Origin: Acanthaster planci
Taxonomy: Eukaryota > Echinodermata > Asteroidea > Valvatida > Acanthasteridae
DNA: 62,000 nt
Reading direction: 5' to 3'
Assembly: GCF_001949145.1 (NCBI RefSeq)
Contig: NW_019091364.1
Location: 3,142,021-3,204,020 of the forward strand
This document shows, one piece after another, positions 9,952 to 24,500 of the stretch (positions are counted from its first letter, which is position 1; each line of letters begins with the position of its first letter). Both the position numbers and the translations under genes were made by a program. The notes under the pieces were generated by a model that was not told the origin of the DNA, made no database searches, and was given only the letters and a program-made list of their open reading frames with translations.

Positions 9952-11442
9952 TTTGTTGAGTTGGTGCAGGGGATCACACTATTATGTTGCGTTCCACAGT
10001 CCTATCGGTGTCAAAACCGCCGCTCATCCAACTCACAGTAAATTAAGGCTGTGAAAAAGAATATGTACCGGTCCAGCACTTATACAAATGCCAGTTACGT
10101 TTCCCCTTCAGCAAAAGTTAGTGACAAATCAGTTCGTATTCGAAAGCTCAGAGTGAGGGTTGAATGGCGGATTTTTCTTTTAACACGCACAGAGTCTGTA
10201 CACACACACACTGAATACTTGCGTGAGAAAATTACAACCTCCAATAGAGAGAGATGTCGACTCCTTTCACTCAGCAGTTGACTTAGGCCTTCACTAAGCA
10301 CCCGTGTTTCTCCCAGTCACCTAGAAAAGGGCTGGAAAGAAGAACATTTTCCCTTCAATAGTCTTCGTTTCTTTGGATACAGTCACAGACTTTCCAAATA
10401 TTGGAAAATCTCTCAAGAAGACAAGTATATTTGAGCAACCAGAGAAAACACAACAAGTACCTCTTTCCTGCGGCTACGCTGAGGCTGTTCTGAAACATAA
10501 ATCTTGCGTGTGGGGTCACAAAACACAGCAACACCTATAACATGCCATCATCAAAAGCAAACATTTCTGGAAGAGAGGTCGGGTAAATGATGGAACGGTA
10601 GGGTGGCAAGTACCCGGGGGTGATTTTAACTCAGCACTGACAGCTTGTTTTGTGCAGTTATAGACTGTATTTGTGGACATTGAAATTCTCCCTCTCAGGA
10701 GAAACAGATAGAAAACAAACACAAGCATGGACAGTATTACAACAAAATAACGTGTTCAAATAATCTCCCTGGTCCTAGTATGGGATAAATTCTCAACTCT
10801 CTATATTTTTTAAATGGGAATGGACCTTATGCAAACATCTTACAGTCTAAGTTTTCAATTTTGAGGAAGAGGTAATTGAAGGCCTTCGGCACACATTTTT
10901 CAGGTGAAGTGTTTTTTTATCTCAGGCATCTGCCCGTTTCTTTTAAAAACCGATTCGAAGTTTTACATTTTGGTTGCTCACCCATGACTCATCCGTTCCA
11001 GAGCCTATTAAGCTAGGCCACTCTAGGGGTGCAAACTAAGAACGGTGAAATAATTCCAAATTCCCGCCAAACGGATTTTATCACATTTCCAAATATTTTT
11101 TGTAAGTATTTAGCAAGACTCGTGTATTTAGCAAGATTCGTGTGAACTTCGTCTTATCATATACTGCCCATACAGATACGTGTACAGAGATATAAATTGG
11201 TCACGTTGATGTTCGAGTCTATGCTCATATGCATAATGGGAATATCAAGTTACTTTATTTTCTCTCTCGCCGAAGAGCTCACTCGTGTTAATTTTTGTCT
11301 GCTAGTATTTTTCTATAGCATCCATCCATGCATGAAACAGCTTAAGTTTATTTGCATTACCATCCCTCTGTTATAAATCATATTAGCACAAATAAATAAA
11401 AAGAGAACCGCGCCTAATTAGAGATGGGGAACAGGCCATTAA
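9952..11442. other. 5' flank of the vWA gene
   Basis: Presumed 5' UTR and promoter region. No conserved motif beyond the TATA-like hexamer and no coding signal. Confidence 0.5.
10079..10084 (-). promoter_or_regulatory. Possible TATA-like element of the vWA gene
   Basis: TATAAG on the minus strand, about 130 bases upstream of the proposed ATG, would place a transcription start near 10050. A six-base match in AT-rich DNA is weak evidence and no initiator was identified. Confidence 0.2.
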
Positions 11443-11729
11443 AGGCGCAGATCCGGGGGGGGGCCGAATCCCTCCCCTTTGCTAAGACAAAAAACCTAAG
11501 ACAAGGTAAACAAAAACGGGGAAAATAATAAACGAAGCAAAGTAAATCTAATATCAAGATAGCATAGGCCTACCGTAGATTCTTCGTATGTATTTACCAA
11601 TGCTATTGTAAACAATTTTGTTTTGTATGTCAGGAAACGTTCCAGCATCGTTTCCGCTTGTCCGCAAAAATGAGACATTTAAAAATCCCCAGCCCGATCC
11701 CCTAGAAACATTCCTGGATCCGCCCCTGC
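11443..11729. mobile_element. hAT-like non-autonomous transposon relic
   Basis: The right edge on the minus strand starts CAGGGGCGGATCCAGGAAT. The left edge on plus reads GGCGCAGATCCGGGGGG, a decayed match to the same inverted terminal sequence. A CAGGGGCGGATCCAG terminus is common in animal hAT-type MITEs. The G run next to the left end is also typical. No clear 8-bp target duplication remains, and the interior has no transposase. Confidence 0.55.
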
Positions 11730-14700
11730 AATTTGTAGTACTGACGTGCTCTCAGAGGTTTAAAGTGACAATGTAACCTATTTTTACGAAAATGTCTATC
11801 CTCGAAATGCACTTAGCATCAAATGTCAATTTTTATCTCCAATGTTCCAAAGGATGTTTTGGGTCTTGTCGTTTTCTAGAGAATGCCCTGTTACGTTTTA
11901 ATTTTCTTATTTGCTTTTTCTTATTTATTGTTTTATTTCTTTTGCGACCATCCAATGTGTCAGATGAGGTGCTCTGGCGATTCTGGCATTTGATTGCCTT
12001 CTTGGAATTGCCCAAATCAGAGTATCCTCAGCAAATATGACCTGTTAATTTTACAAAATGCGCGTAAAGTCTAAAACTGATATGAAAAAGAAATAAATAA
12101 TTGACAAAAATCGTTTTGATTCAATATGTAAGATTACATTGGTTGTGATAGTGCAATGTGAATAAACTTACATTCCATCGAAACATATGCGTGTTGATAA
12201 GTGTCAACAGTAAATCCAAACAAGCTGATATTTTCACTTTGCCATAATATAATTTAATATCAATAATTCCCATGTGACCTGCTCTGACAGTTCCAAATTA
12301 CTTGAAACATCAAACCTTTTCCAATTATCCATGCAATGAGCCCATTTCATTGAGCTGAGGTATCTCCGCATGTCACCCTTTTCAGAGTTTTTGTTTGGGT
12401 TTTTATTGCTTTTTTGCTCGCCTGTGTGAGGCAAGAATAGAGCTTTCAAAGAAAGTGCGCAGCTGTCAGTGTCATGCAAACTCTCAGTAGACCCCAGGAG
12501 TGTGACGAGCATAATCCTAGCAGCTCATGTAGAATCAGGATACTGTGTATATGCCTTACCTTTGTTTTACTTGAAAATATATTTCCTGCTGAAATGAAGT
12601 GTACGTACTGGCGGATAAACCCTTTGTGTGAACGTATAACATACGCGTGTAGTAACCTAAAGACCTACGGACGGACGCAAAAGGCGAGGCCCACTGAAAA
12701 ATGACGACGTGCACGCAAGCCACTGGTTTATGCGTGTCTAATGGGGGCGCACCACAATCGGGCCGTGCTTGCATGGGAGAGGGCAGCAAAGTTACACTGC
12801 AGGTACTTTTAATTTTTACCTTAAAATTCTAAACATGGTAACATGCTCCCATGTAGTATGGACATTCCTTTATTTCTCTGTAGTTAGGAGCCCTCAGAGA
12901 AATGCTCCTTTTTCTCCCGCTAGGATAATTTGTTCCAGCTGGATTTGTGATGATAGTTATTGAAATGTTTCTCTTCACTCTGCCACAGATAACCCTGACC
13001 CCCAAATACCTCAGGATTTGTCTTTCAGGGGAAAATACTGCATTGATGACGTGCAACGTGTGTCCTGACTCACCCATCTTGCAACCCTGCTTTAGGTGGA
13101 CCTTTTTATGTGCGGAGGTCAACACTGTCACGGTGTACGTGAGTGCCTGAATGCACTCACCCCCTTTTACCGTTGCATACCTAGTGTGGCCATTCCTCTG
13201 TGCATTTGAAGTGATCAGTCTCAATGAAAATACCCATTTTATTTGTAGAGAGGCTGATAGTCATTGAAAGATTCCTTGACTATTGTTGTTGCGTTTGACT
13301 CCACGATGCACCTGAGCCTCCGAGTCGTTTTCAGAGAGGGGTAACGTTGCCGTGTGCGAATCCGGGCAAGTCCACACAGTGCCTTAATTCACTGTGTTGT
13401 TTGGACATCTTGAATTTCCAGGTCCACACAAGGGACTTCATCAGGTATGTGTACACAACGTTTACGTGGTGATATCGAGGACAGCCCATTTGTTCTAACG
13501 ATTCCTCTTCGTGACAGCAGGTCCCATTTGCTTTTAGATTCGAGGTCGTTATATGGATTGATATTCTGTGCCCATCCTACTAATTAATAGCCGCAGTTTC
13601 CAGGACCGAATCAAGTGTTCCGCACAGTCCCACAACCAAGGTCCTCCAACTGGAGATTGGGATCTAAGATTATATTTGAGTTAGTTGTTTGAGATGTAGG
13701 CGTATAATATATTTTTCCCGAAAACAAATAATTGAAAACATCTGGGGTAGCTCAAGCCCCTGTCCCCATGTCCCCCTGGGGGCTGCGCCAGTAGTTCCGT
13801 AGGCACGACTCCCACCTTGGCACTAACATCCCAATTTCATAGCCCCAATAATGCTAAGCTGTTTCTGTATAAAAATATAGCTAACATGAAGCTTTCATAA
13901 AGTCGAAGGTTAACGCTGAAACCCCTAAAAGGGGGGTGCTTTTGTTTTATAGCCCCTCAATATTTCGTAGGCCCTAGAGACAGTACATTACATGGCAGTT
14001 GTACATCTACTGTGCCACCAGGATAATCTCGAATAATGTCTCTCTCCCTCTGCCCGCGATTTACATTTTGCGCAGTATTCTGCATTCAGTAGCAACCAAG
14101 CAGAGGAACAGTTACCTACAAATATAACAATAATTGACCAACGTCAAATAAAGAACAAAATCACCATTACAGATTTTTTCCTCTACCTTTTTAAAATCTA
14201 GTTAATATCTCAGACTGGTGGTATTCCCTGATTATAAGATACACCTCGTCACCCAAAGTCGATTTAAAATGTTGGAAGGTGCGTGGAGTTGACCATTACA
14301 AGAATAAAAATCACTCCAGCAGGTAAAATATCTTGATTACAAGCAATAAAGTACATACAGATGTACACATTTATAATATACGCTTATATAAAATATAAAG
14401 TGCTCAGTTTGCACTTCCTTTGACACACTTTTTGTAAATATCGCATGAAATTGACGTAGTTGTAACTATCAGAGTCTTGAGGATTCCCTCACTCCTATTG
14501 GTTATGTATAAATTAAATCCACTCGTCAAAAGAGGTCATTCACAGTGCAGTGCGCCACCGATGGTTTGTTATGGCGAGGCCTTTTGCAGTGCATTGTGGG
14601 ACAAACAGTCGCCAAAGCCTCATTCACTAACTGCACTGTGCCCTGAAAACTTGATTTTTTTCTCGAATGTTGGTTTATTAGCTGAAGAATGAGTGTTAGG

Positions 14701-15242
14701 TAGTCAAAATTATGGTTTTGTGTGGTTGACGGAACGCCTCAATCAATCACATATCCCCAAATTATGTACGAAGTGCACTTTATCGCAGCAGCGTGTCGAA
14801 CGTGAACCTGCAAGTGACCTGTCTTCCGCGAACTCTTGGTGGCGCGCTGTATAGTGAATCACCCGTATTAGCGACAAAGTGGATAGCCACAAAGCAACAC
14901 GTCTGAAAATGGATTTCTCTAGCCCTAGAATGAAAACAGTGACAAGTCCAGCTACACTATCATATTTTTGACTAAGCACTATATATTTTTTCTATTCATT
15001 TTTCACAACTTATATTTGATGTCAATTTCAGCTCGTTTAATTTCAGAGATGCCTTTCCAGCCGTTCAGGTCAATATGACTGACTTCAGTTTAGCGTATAA
15101 TTGAATACACGAATAAAGAATATGGTATACACTCCATGTGTCACCTTCAATTTCTTTAAACCAGGGGTACATGTAGGCCTATGCACGGTAGTATAATTTA
15201 TCACTAGTTACTTTTACTTAACTTCTTAATTTAAAGAAGATA
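11730..15242. other. Intergenic region between the vWA and MFSD6-like genes
   Basis: About 3.5 kb with only short, unrecognised ORFs. The 3' UTR and polyA site of the MFSD6-like gene must lie in the right part, but no good AATAAA on the minus strand stands out. Confidence 0.5.
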
Positions 15243-15511
15243 TCAATCTTGTAGCTTTTCGTATCCGTACCGTATCGACCTAATGATGAGAAACAGCACA
15301 GACAGTATTAATGATATGAGAGAGACTACGAAAAATGATTTGACAGCGCCGAGTGCGTCGATAACCACACCGCCCAGGATGCTGCCGATACCGTAGCCTA
15401 CCGCGTAGTATGCCAAGAGGAACGAGCCCTGAAGTGAGCAAGAGTAGGAGACTAACTCTTCGTCCGCAAAGATGGCGCCTAGCGTGTACTCCACAATGGC
15501 TGCACTCACAC
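15243..15511 (-). CDS. MFSD6: MFSD6-like last coding exon
   Basis: The acceptor follows gtgtttcattttcag, phase 1. It encodes residues 546-633: VSAAIVEYTLGAIFADEEL, then SLQGSFLLAYYAVGYGIGSI, LGGVVIDALGAVKSFFVV and SLISLILSVLFLIIRSI. The G-x3-G-x3-GG packing motif and final helix are typical of the last two MFS helices. The stop TAG follows LQD. Confidence 0.92.
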
Positions 15512-18500
15512 CTGAAAATGAAACACACAAATAAATTTTAAAAAACCCAGTGTTAACTGCATGCTATGAACATCCCTTAAGCTACGCCAGCCGTCTGTGG
15601 TTATTTTAGGCAAGTAACAGACATTTCTAAAGCTTGCTTCGTACGTCAAGCAACACTGAACATGGAGCGCGGCGACAAATATGAAGATTGAACACACAGT
15701 TCATTCACTGGTTAATGTCTTTTATATGCACTAGCATCTCGCATCATTATCTCTGCACTCCGAGAAAAGTGTGATACATGAGCATGTGACCCTCACAGCG
15801 CGCCTCGCAGGTTTTGTTGTTTTTGAAAGTGATTGGCCAACGAAAATAATTTATTATATCTTCCACGAAACAGAACAACGGAACTTCGAAATCTTATTCC
15901 ATAGGCCTTTAGTAGTAGGCCTTTAAATGCCAAGACAATGACACCAAATTGATATTCAACTGGAAGTATTCCTTCAAATTATGATCATTACCTTTAAAAC
16001 ACTCTGGGATCACTAGCAGCCAGGGACCCCGCACGATACCGTAAAGGAAGTATCGGATCACAACCAGGAGGAGGCAGCCCAGCATGAGCGTATGATGAGA
16101 GGTCACTCGGCTGAGCTGGGGCAGGGCGAAGTAGGTCGCAGTCTCGGCTGCCAGAGCTGCCAAGCCCGCTACTCCCATGATAACGTGCGAGCCTCCTGAG
16201 AAAAAAAGACACCGTAACTATAGATTAGAAACTTACAGAACATTTTTAAAAATACACTACACTAGTTGGCTAGGGAGAAAGTAATGGTATTATCGTAGCT
16301 TGGCAGGAAATTCTTAAGATATATTTTGGCCCCCATTTTCTTAAAAAAAGAAAATATTGACCTCTTTGATTTCTAATGCAATAACCTTCAGTTATTGTTT
16401 TAGACTGCGCTTGTAGTCATTAGATCCATGTAGATCTGGTTTTCATTGCCTGTTCTTGAAACATACTTTAATGAAACCACCAGTTTTTATATATCATTTC
16501 CCAATTTCTGAACATGTGGAAGTTACACTCACAGAAGATTGAATTCCCAACCGGCAACGGAACGACGAAACGAATTAGCACTAATGTAAACTGGTTACAA
16601 CATTAAAGACTGCCGTTCAGCGAATCTCGCTGATGGTTATCAAATCGGGCCTCATGAATATACCATAACCTAAAGTCAGTGGTTTTATTGCCCCCATAAA
16701 TACACATAAATGTCAGTACCCATCTCCAGAAGAAAAACTCGAGTGCATATTAAAACAGGTCCGACCCGTTTTTCCTCACATATACCCCAGGCCGACGACA
16801 CATTGAAACAGCTATCTTGAGCGATCAGCTTCCTAAGCAATTTCGGGTGCGATAGCTGCTCCCTGCTTGCTAATGGATTCATTTTCTCACAGGAAAACGA
16901 AAATAATAGAAGTTGACGGGCTGGAGGCGGTAGATGCTGCAGTGATACGTGCACCAACACTTCAATCTTTGCAGCCTTAAAAAAAGTTTGTATTTCCAGG
17001 GGGAAATAATCCTAATTCATATTTTACTTAAAAAGTAAAATGAACGAGGTTGTCCTTAACCCCTTTTAAATGTATTTGTCGTTCCCGGCTGCCTATCGAG
17101 CCTTGAGAATGTCTATCCGTCTAATGCAAAGGGATTTTTTTGTTTTTGCTTTTAAATTTTTGTGTGTGCTGATAACAAATTTTATGGGATGGTGTATTTC
17201 GTCTTGATATGTGTCTGCTGCAGCTGCTTACGTCTGAGCTTGTTTGGTCGTGTCTTTGTTTGCTTTTTCTTGACAGTTTTTATCGCATGGGGTTTCAATT
17301 TTTTATCTGTACATTTCAAATGTGCCAAATGAATTTAATTTTGCTTTGTTTTGCTTTAGTTTTTTTTTATTGTCCTCTTTCAACCTTTTTTTGACCTGAT
17401 CAATTGCTCTGTTTCAATTGTGTAGTCTCATATCAGGCTTGTTTTTTTCTTTACCAAGCCACAATAATGGTAGCCGTTACATTTTTAATTAGATGCATGA
17501 GGGGCAATGTGTTTTATTTGATGAACTGTAACATTTTTTTCTTATTCAGCTGGGATAAAGATTCACTTTGACCTGTAGCCATTCATTTTGCATGAACTTA
17601 AAAAAAGACAGGACGCACTTCAGCTTGCAGCTTAATAAAAACGGGTGGATTTATAAGAGTGTACGGCAGACTCTAAAATATAAGGATATTTTGAAGGAAA
17701 ATCCTCTTTCGATGGAAATTCCTCTAAAACAACTTTGATACTTTATTTATCTCAGGATTCAACCATTTTTGTCTTTGCTTCATGAACAAAACGAAGGAGC
17801 AATCAAAAGGCTTTCGGGGTATAAATATTTGAATTGGATCTGCGCTATTAACGGATCACTTTCGGTCAAGCGTTTGATAGTCAAAGATCCGGATACAGAT
17901 TAAAGTGCAAAATGAAACTTGCCACAGAGCGGAATTTCTGTGGATCTTTTTCACGCATATTAGCGGATTCAATGGATCGTGTTGGAGGGAGAAAAGATCG
18001 CAGAGTCCCAAGGTCACCTGAAAGGATTTCAGATGGGTAAAAGCTTACAGTAGTGCATTGGATCAAGACAAGATAGCCGATGGAAGACTAAACAAGAGCA
18101 GTATTTCAAAGGACGGCTATATACACATGAAATTAAAGTATATGTATTTTTGGATTTGGCATTGGTCCAAATATTAATTGAAATTGTTTCTACATACGTG
18201 TACCTTTGAATCACAGAAGACGCGTTGCCGGACTTAAAAAAATAATGCAAAACTCACTGAATCTATGCAGTACCTAATACTGCACTTTTACAATATAGGA
18301 GCTGTTGATATTAGTGATGCCAGTGACCAAGATGGATGCAGCGTCAGGTCATAATGGCTGCAGGCCGAGCTGGCCCAGCCGGAATATGTGCACCGCAAGA
18401 ACGAAAGCCTCTCCGTCACTGGCCCACCCGTCATTTCCCCATACCCAGCTCTCAGCGTGGCAGGGAAGCGCAGAGTCGGGGATTTGTCGACTGCCGCCGA

Positions 18501-21500
18501 CTTTTTTTGATAATGATAAGTCCAATTTGACCGGGCTAAATGGGCCTGTTATCCGCCGGTACAATCGACAATGGAAGATGCAAACGGGAAGAGACAAGAC
18601 AGATGCCGCGGAGGTGCTGGGCCCGAAGCCCGCAATGGAATCTTGCTGATTGTGAATTGGAAGTCGGCCGTTGACTCGATACACGCGGGCTAACTGCGGA
18701 GATGGACCGCTAATCCAATGTGTCTGGGTAGGGGTGGTAAACGAACAGGTAGACAGAGTGGATAACACAGGAGTGGGCAGCCATGCTGCTTTTGCGGGAT
18801 GTGTGCAATGATATGAAGGAAAAAAAATCTTCTGATATCGGGCTTGACGTTCAGGTGCCTGGAAAAAGGAGGACTTACACAAAGCTAAATGCGGTTAAGG
18901 GAACTTACTAACAAATTTCAAATTAGCACAGAGTCTGAGCACCTACAGATTCGAATCTTGTAGCAAGAAACTCTTGCCTGACAACTGTCTTTTAGTGCAA
19001 GGTTTTTTGCAGTCTCACTTCAACAGATATAGGCATAACACCACACAGGCAGACAACAAAACTGGCAACGAACAAACAAACAGACGGCCAGTGAGTGGTT
19101 TAATATTTAACTTGCACGGCTTCAAATTAGGACAGGCACAGGGCAATAGGCTTAAACGTGCCGATTCAAATTAGATACAAAACAGCCGAAAGAAAATTCA
19201 TCTTAGAAAAACTATTCTAAGGGACGTCCGACTCGAGCACATTTAACAACGTGTTTTAGAACAAGCAGTAAGTTCAGCGGGCGCTCTGGGGGTGAACTTG
19301 AAGGAAGAGCAGTGACAAAACCAACACCCTCCTCCGATCGATGCCAGCTCCACCTCTGTCCCCTCCCCTATTTGGAGAAAACTCCAAATAGGTTTTTCTT
19401 CAATATGATCAAATACCTCTCTGCCACCTCCGGATCCCCTCATCTAGAAAATTTACTTCGATGCAGTGCCCCGCCCAATATTTCGACATCAGTATAGAGT
19501 AACGTGCACCCTATCGGCACAAGGCACCAAATTTAGATTCTGACACGGTATACCTACCCACTGACATGATGTACCAGAAGATGAAGCTGCTACTCAGCCC
19601 GGACGCCGCGCCTGTCCAGGCGCTGGCCAGCAGGAACGAGCCATACTTGGCGCTGAAGATGACCTGCACGAGGACCCTCACTGAGAACTCCGAAGTGTCC
19701 TTGGGTTTCTTCAAAAGAAAAGAAAAAACACAAAAGAGAGTAGGAAATCGAGGGCAGAATTTTCGCACACGGACCTGAGAAGAACCATCACACTGGGGTC
19801 GTTTTGAAACTCGGGCGTCGTCTTCGCGTCGGACTCGTCTTGGTTTCCCGTCACCGGGACCGTCAGACTCGATATGAGTTTCTCTGTTCTGCTTCGAGGA
19901 TATGAGACTCCGTTACATGCAGTGGCAGCCCCAGAACGCTGTGGCTGTGGGTGCAAGTGTGGGACAAGGCAGAATCGCGTGGGTGCAAGTCAAAATACTT
20001 ATTTTGGCCTGCACCTACGCCGTATTTGGTGTGTGACAAAATTTTTGTGGGTGCAAACGTGGGTGCAAACGGCTTTCAATGGGTGCATTTGCAACCACGT
20101 GACACCACGTCCTTCATTAAGAGAAATCCATTCAATGAGTTACTCCCTAAGTAGGCGACGCCGATAAATTCTGAAGCTGCTGGAAAGCTGATAAAGATGC
20201 TATAATGAAGGATCTGAATGACTGACCTCTGTAGTGCAAGACATAATGTGTAATAACATTAATATATTTATGACACCTGGTTCTGAAAATAAAAGAAGGA
20301 AAATAAGTAGTAATTGTAAAATGACGTGCATTTATATCAAGGACATTATCCCTGTACTGTTACGCAGAACCCACTTTTACAGTGTCCTATGCTTCATTTC
20401 CCAATTCCTATATGGACAGAATATAAATTTTGTCCTCGTATTACACAACCCCCGAATCCAAGACAGAAAGCTCTATACAAGATAAGAATGTACGGAGACA
20501 ATCGTGCTCTTTCGTGACCGAAACATCAGCCCGGCCCATGCAGTAGTCCAATCAACGGGGATGTCGCAAATTATTCTTTACTCGCCTCCGCCGATTTTTT
20601 TTTTTAGGAGGCAGTCCGCACGATTTACAAATTAGTCTATCCTGACGGCTCCTTGACCCGAACTATAGCTGCTGATGAGAAGTGGGCTTGAGACGTGTAA
20701 GAGCAGGGGGAGCTAGATGAACCTTTCAATACCCCCATTTTCCCCTTTTTATCACCAGCTTTCCTGTCTACCTTAGGGTTGATCAGGCTGGTAAAAAAGG
20801 AAAAAAGGCTCCCCCTGCTCCCCACAAAGGTTGATTAATGGATTGTTTAAAGTAGTCCGTCTCGTTTGAACAGCAAGGCAGTCCGAGATCATTATTCGGA
20901 GATGCAGAACAAATGATTTCCGAACAGTTGGACTCGCACCAAAAGGGGGGGGACGTGATCTGAACGCGTTTTGCTTGATTAATAACTGGTGCAGAGGCAG
21001 GGCTATCTCGCCGCCGTCTGGTTATTTATTATGCGACTCCGGAGACCTTTCCCAAAGAGTCAACTTGAAAGAGATAGGACTCAGCTTCTGTGTCCTTTTT
21101 TATAATGATTAATACATCGTTATTCAATATCCTGCTTTATCCCTTAATCAACCGTAAAGACGAATATGCATAATTTCATTAATTCAAGTAATAGACCCAT
21201 GATAAATATGTCTAATTGCATTTGTACGTAGATTTAAGTTTTCCGTTCAAATGTAAAAATCGAATAATAGAAACAGAAACGAGAGAGAAAAAATAGTTAA
21301 AAAACACAATACAAAGCAATATAGCTCAAAATATTTTCAGCTCGCTAAGCTGCGCTTATAAGCAAAAACCTATTTCCGCATGTCATGTGGATTCAAGAGG
21401 CAATAACGTCGTAATTTTTTCCTGGCTGGTTGATGATGTAGCCGCCCAACAGTTACAAATTGTTGTTTTGTCGTAAAAAAGAGAGAAGGACACATAAAAA

Positions 21501-24500
21501 AGATAAGGAACATCGCCACCCCCCAGGAGCTTGGTGACGGAGCCTAACGATCCTCTGTCGCGTAGGGAAACCCTCTAAAACCCGGTGGAGGACGTCCATC
21601 GCGATGAAATACGGCGCTGGCAGGGAGGCAAACGGGCGCGGGATCAGAGAGAGCTGATGGTCGTAAACTGGCCTCTCCTGCTCAGCCAATTTATTGCATG
21701 GCCGTCGATGCCGGGAAACGGTAAAAAAGAGCGCCCGACTGTGAAGTGAGGGTCGCGATGGGGTACTGCCTTGATGGCGCTCCACCGTTGACCTTTAAAG
21801 GTGCGCACCACACACCCACAAGAAACACCGGGGAAATTAAAAAGTTTCCAGTCTGGTTGCTTTGCCACCTGCATTCTACCATACTCCATATCACAGGGAT
21901 ATCACAAAAGGTTTCATAGCCTTCTACTCCGTAGAGCAGAGTAAGGGAAGTTTAGAGTGAAATACAGTTAGGCCAGCACACGGGGTTTCCAATCAATGGA
22001 TTTTTCTTCTTTTTTTCTTATAAAACCAGACTTACTCCCACTTTAGACTATGTAAACAGAGGCATCGTATCAATAGCTGAAAGAACGATATTCCCATTGG
22101 GAAATGGTTATATACATGTACTTCCGTCGTGCAAGCTACATAATATGAGGCAAATTGTGTTATACTGTAAGACCAGGGGTCTCTGCTTGCTTAATACAGG
22201 GGACAAAAAGAAAAAGACTACAATAACGTTCCTAACTGCCACGACCTGTTCTCATAAGACGTTAAATCATGGTACACCAACAAAAAGTCAACCCAAACGC
22301 TCGTGCTAATTCCATGTTAGAGTATGTACAAATCATCATAGTCCATTACATTTTATGGAGTCTTTTCCGAAAACCGGGCCGTGGTGAAACGAGCAAAGAT
22401 AATGTCCGCTTCGGACACCTACAGCGTACCTAAATCACACAAGGCCGCCTTCGGTTCAGCGTATACACCCGTAGTACGCTGGCTGGAGACTTTACAATTT
22501 CTTGCTCACGATGATTCCGTTTTTAAATTGGAAATGGCTTCAATTACCTCCACGGGGCGCGGAGTTAAATTTTAACACACCTTTGTGCTTTTTTTTTGAA
22601 AATCATTTACAACGCCACAGGCCTCTTAAAGGCACATGAAATAAATTAATAAAAAAACCTGTGAATTAGATTTTTGTGCCTATAAAAATGTGACTAACAG
22701 ACACAGTTTTAAAGGCAAGACAACATCTCCAAGGAGGCCGGCCAAGGGGCGGAACTATCAGGAAATGGGGTACCCATAAGGGTGTGTTTATATGTAGAAG
22801 TTTGGAACGTTCTCCCAACGGGTCCATGGGAAATATTGGAATCTAGCATGCTTTCCCGTGTATTCTAAGCCAATATGGGCATAAAATGTAGGGCATGAAA
22901 CGTCTCATATATATCATTTTCGGCTCCATTTCGCAGAATTGCAACATTCGTCAGCGGGCGAAAGTGAAAGAATTCCGTCCTGCCTAAAAACCAAAATTCA
23001 GCCCTGAAATGCATGACAAAGTGACATGATAACGTGGTATGTACTTGTCTAAAAGATAAGGTATTTTTTAGGAAAATGAACGTATTCAATCGAAACAATT
23101 CAATAGAGAAGAGTTCGAAACAAGACAAAGTCTTGCATTCTCTTGCGACACAAGTGTCCGTCTCATTCAGGGATATTGACACAATATCGAGCAAAAAAGA
23201 TTTAATCTTCTGCTTACCTTTCTGACAAACCAACTTAGGGGGGGCTCGATTCTGAAGTAATAAATATTGGGAGATGCGAAGATGTTCAGAATCCTCTTTT
23301 GTGTCTGTTTTTGTCATCACCTCTAGTCTACAACTTTCTTGAAGTGATCATATCAAGGCTTCTTCTGTAATGTGTGTTGCATTGTGTGATGTGTGCTGCC
23401 CGACTCAGTACGCCTAAGGTGCGGAGAGAGTTAATCAAAAATTGTGCAAGGGGTGTTCGTGAAAACGGAACGGACCTGAAACCACGTGCCGGCACAAAAT
23501 AAAGGCACCTTTACAGCTTGATTCTGTGTGTTCAGTGGGAGATGATACAAATACTGTACAGGCGAAAGAGAAATGAAATGCACAACATGAACACTGAATC
23601 CCTGGGCCTTACCGGAGGCGCGTCGAATGTGAACGCCAGGGGCAGACATAGGACCATAGTCACCACGAAGGTAATAAAGGCAACGCTGTAGTTCGTGTGC
23701 GGTATCTCGACTCCAAACAAGACCGTGGGATGCTCCATAACAGAAAGGATTGCTCCCATGGAAAGAGTACTGACGGAGAATGAAATGAAAAGTGCAAGTA
23801 ACACAATTTTGTCTTAATTTGTCGGGTCACTTTCTTTCTCATCAATAAGCCAGGTACAGTGACCAGGTGGTTTTACACAGAGCTGTTTTTAGAATGTCAG
23901 GTAATACTAATTTAGTGGCCACTTGATGTTCAATTACCCGACATGTATGATCAGGTGACGGATTAAAATTATTGCATATTTCAACTTTTGTTTTGGGATC
24001 ACAACGCCCTCAATGACGTGCATTGAAAATGTTCGTGTTGGATTATAGCTCACCCGATAGCAGCCCCGACGGGGCCAAACGCCTTCTGGTAGCCGTAATC
24101 CACCGTGTTCCCCTTGATGTATAGACTGTCTAACACAGCGGCGTTGCTAAGCGCGTGCACAGGGCCCTGGAACACGGAGCCGAAGACGCTGAGGAGCAAG
24201 AAGACGATGAAGAGATTCTTGAGGTCCGCAGGTCGGTAGAGCCAGTCGTACTCCGTCAGAGTCACGGCGTCCTCCAGGCTTGAGCCGTTAACATCACGCT
24301 TGTTGAAGTGGTAGGGGCTGTATATGCGGTGCACGGGCCCGAACGGCGAGTGTGTGAAGCGGCTGGCGAACTTCCTGTGGGTTCCCGGGAGGATCTGTTC
24401 CAGGGGCGCGTAGATAAGGTCCCTGGAAAAGTTGAGTGGTCTGGGTGGGAGACCGATCGGCATCGAAGTTTGAAGATACTCTCCGAAGTCCAGGGACACG

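Noticed and set aside
18349-18882. 177-codon ORF on the minus strand inside MFSD6-like intron 3
   Set aside because: No recognisable domain, the composition is not protein-like, the frame and borders do not fit the flanking exons, and the MFSD6 fold is complete without it.
22865-23320. 151-codon ORF on the minus strand in MFSD6-like intron 2
   Set aside because: No domain and no matching splice borders in phase 0 between exons 2 and 3.
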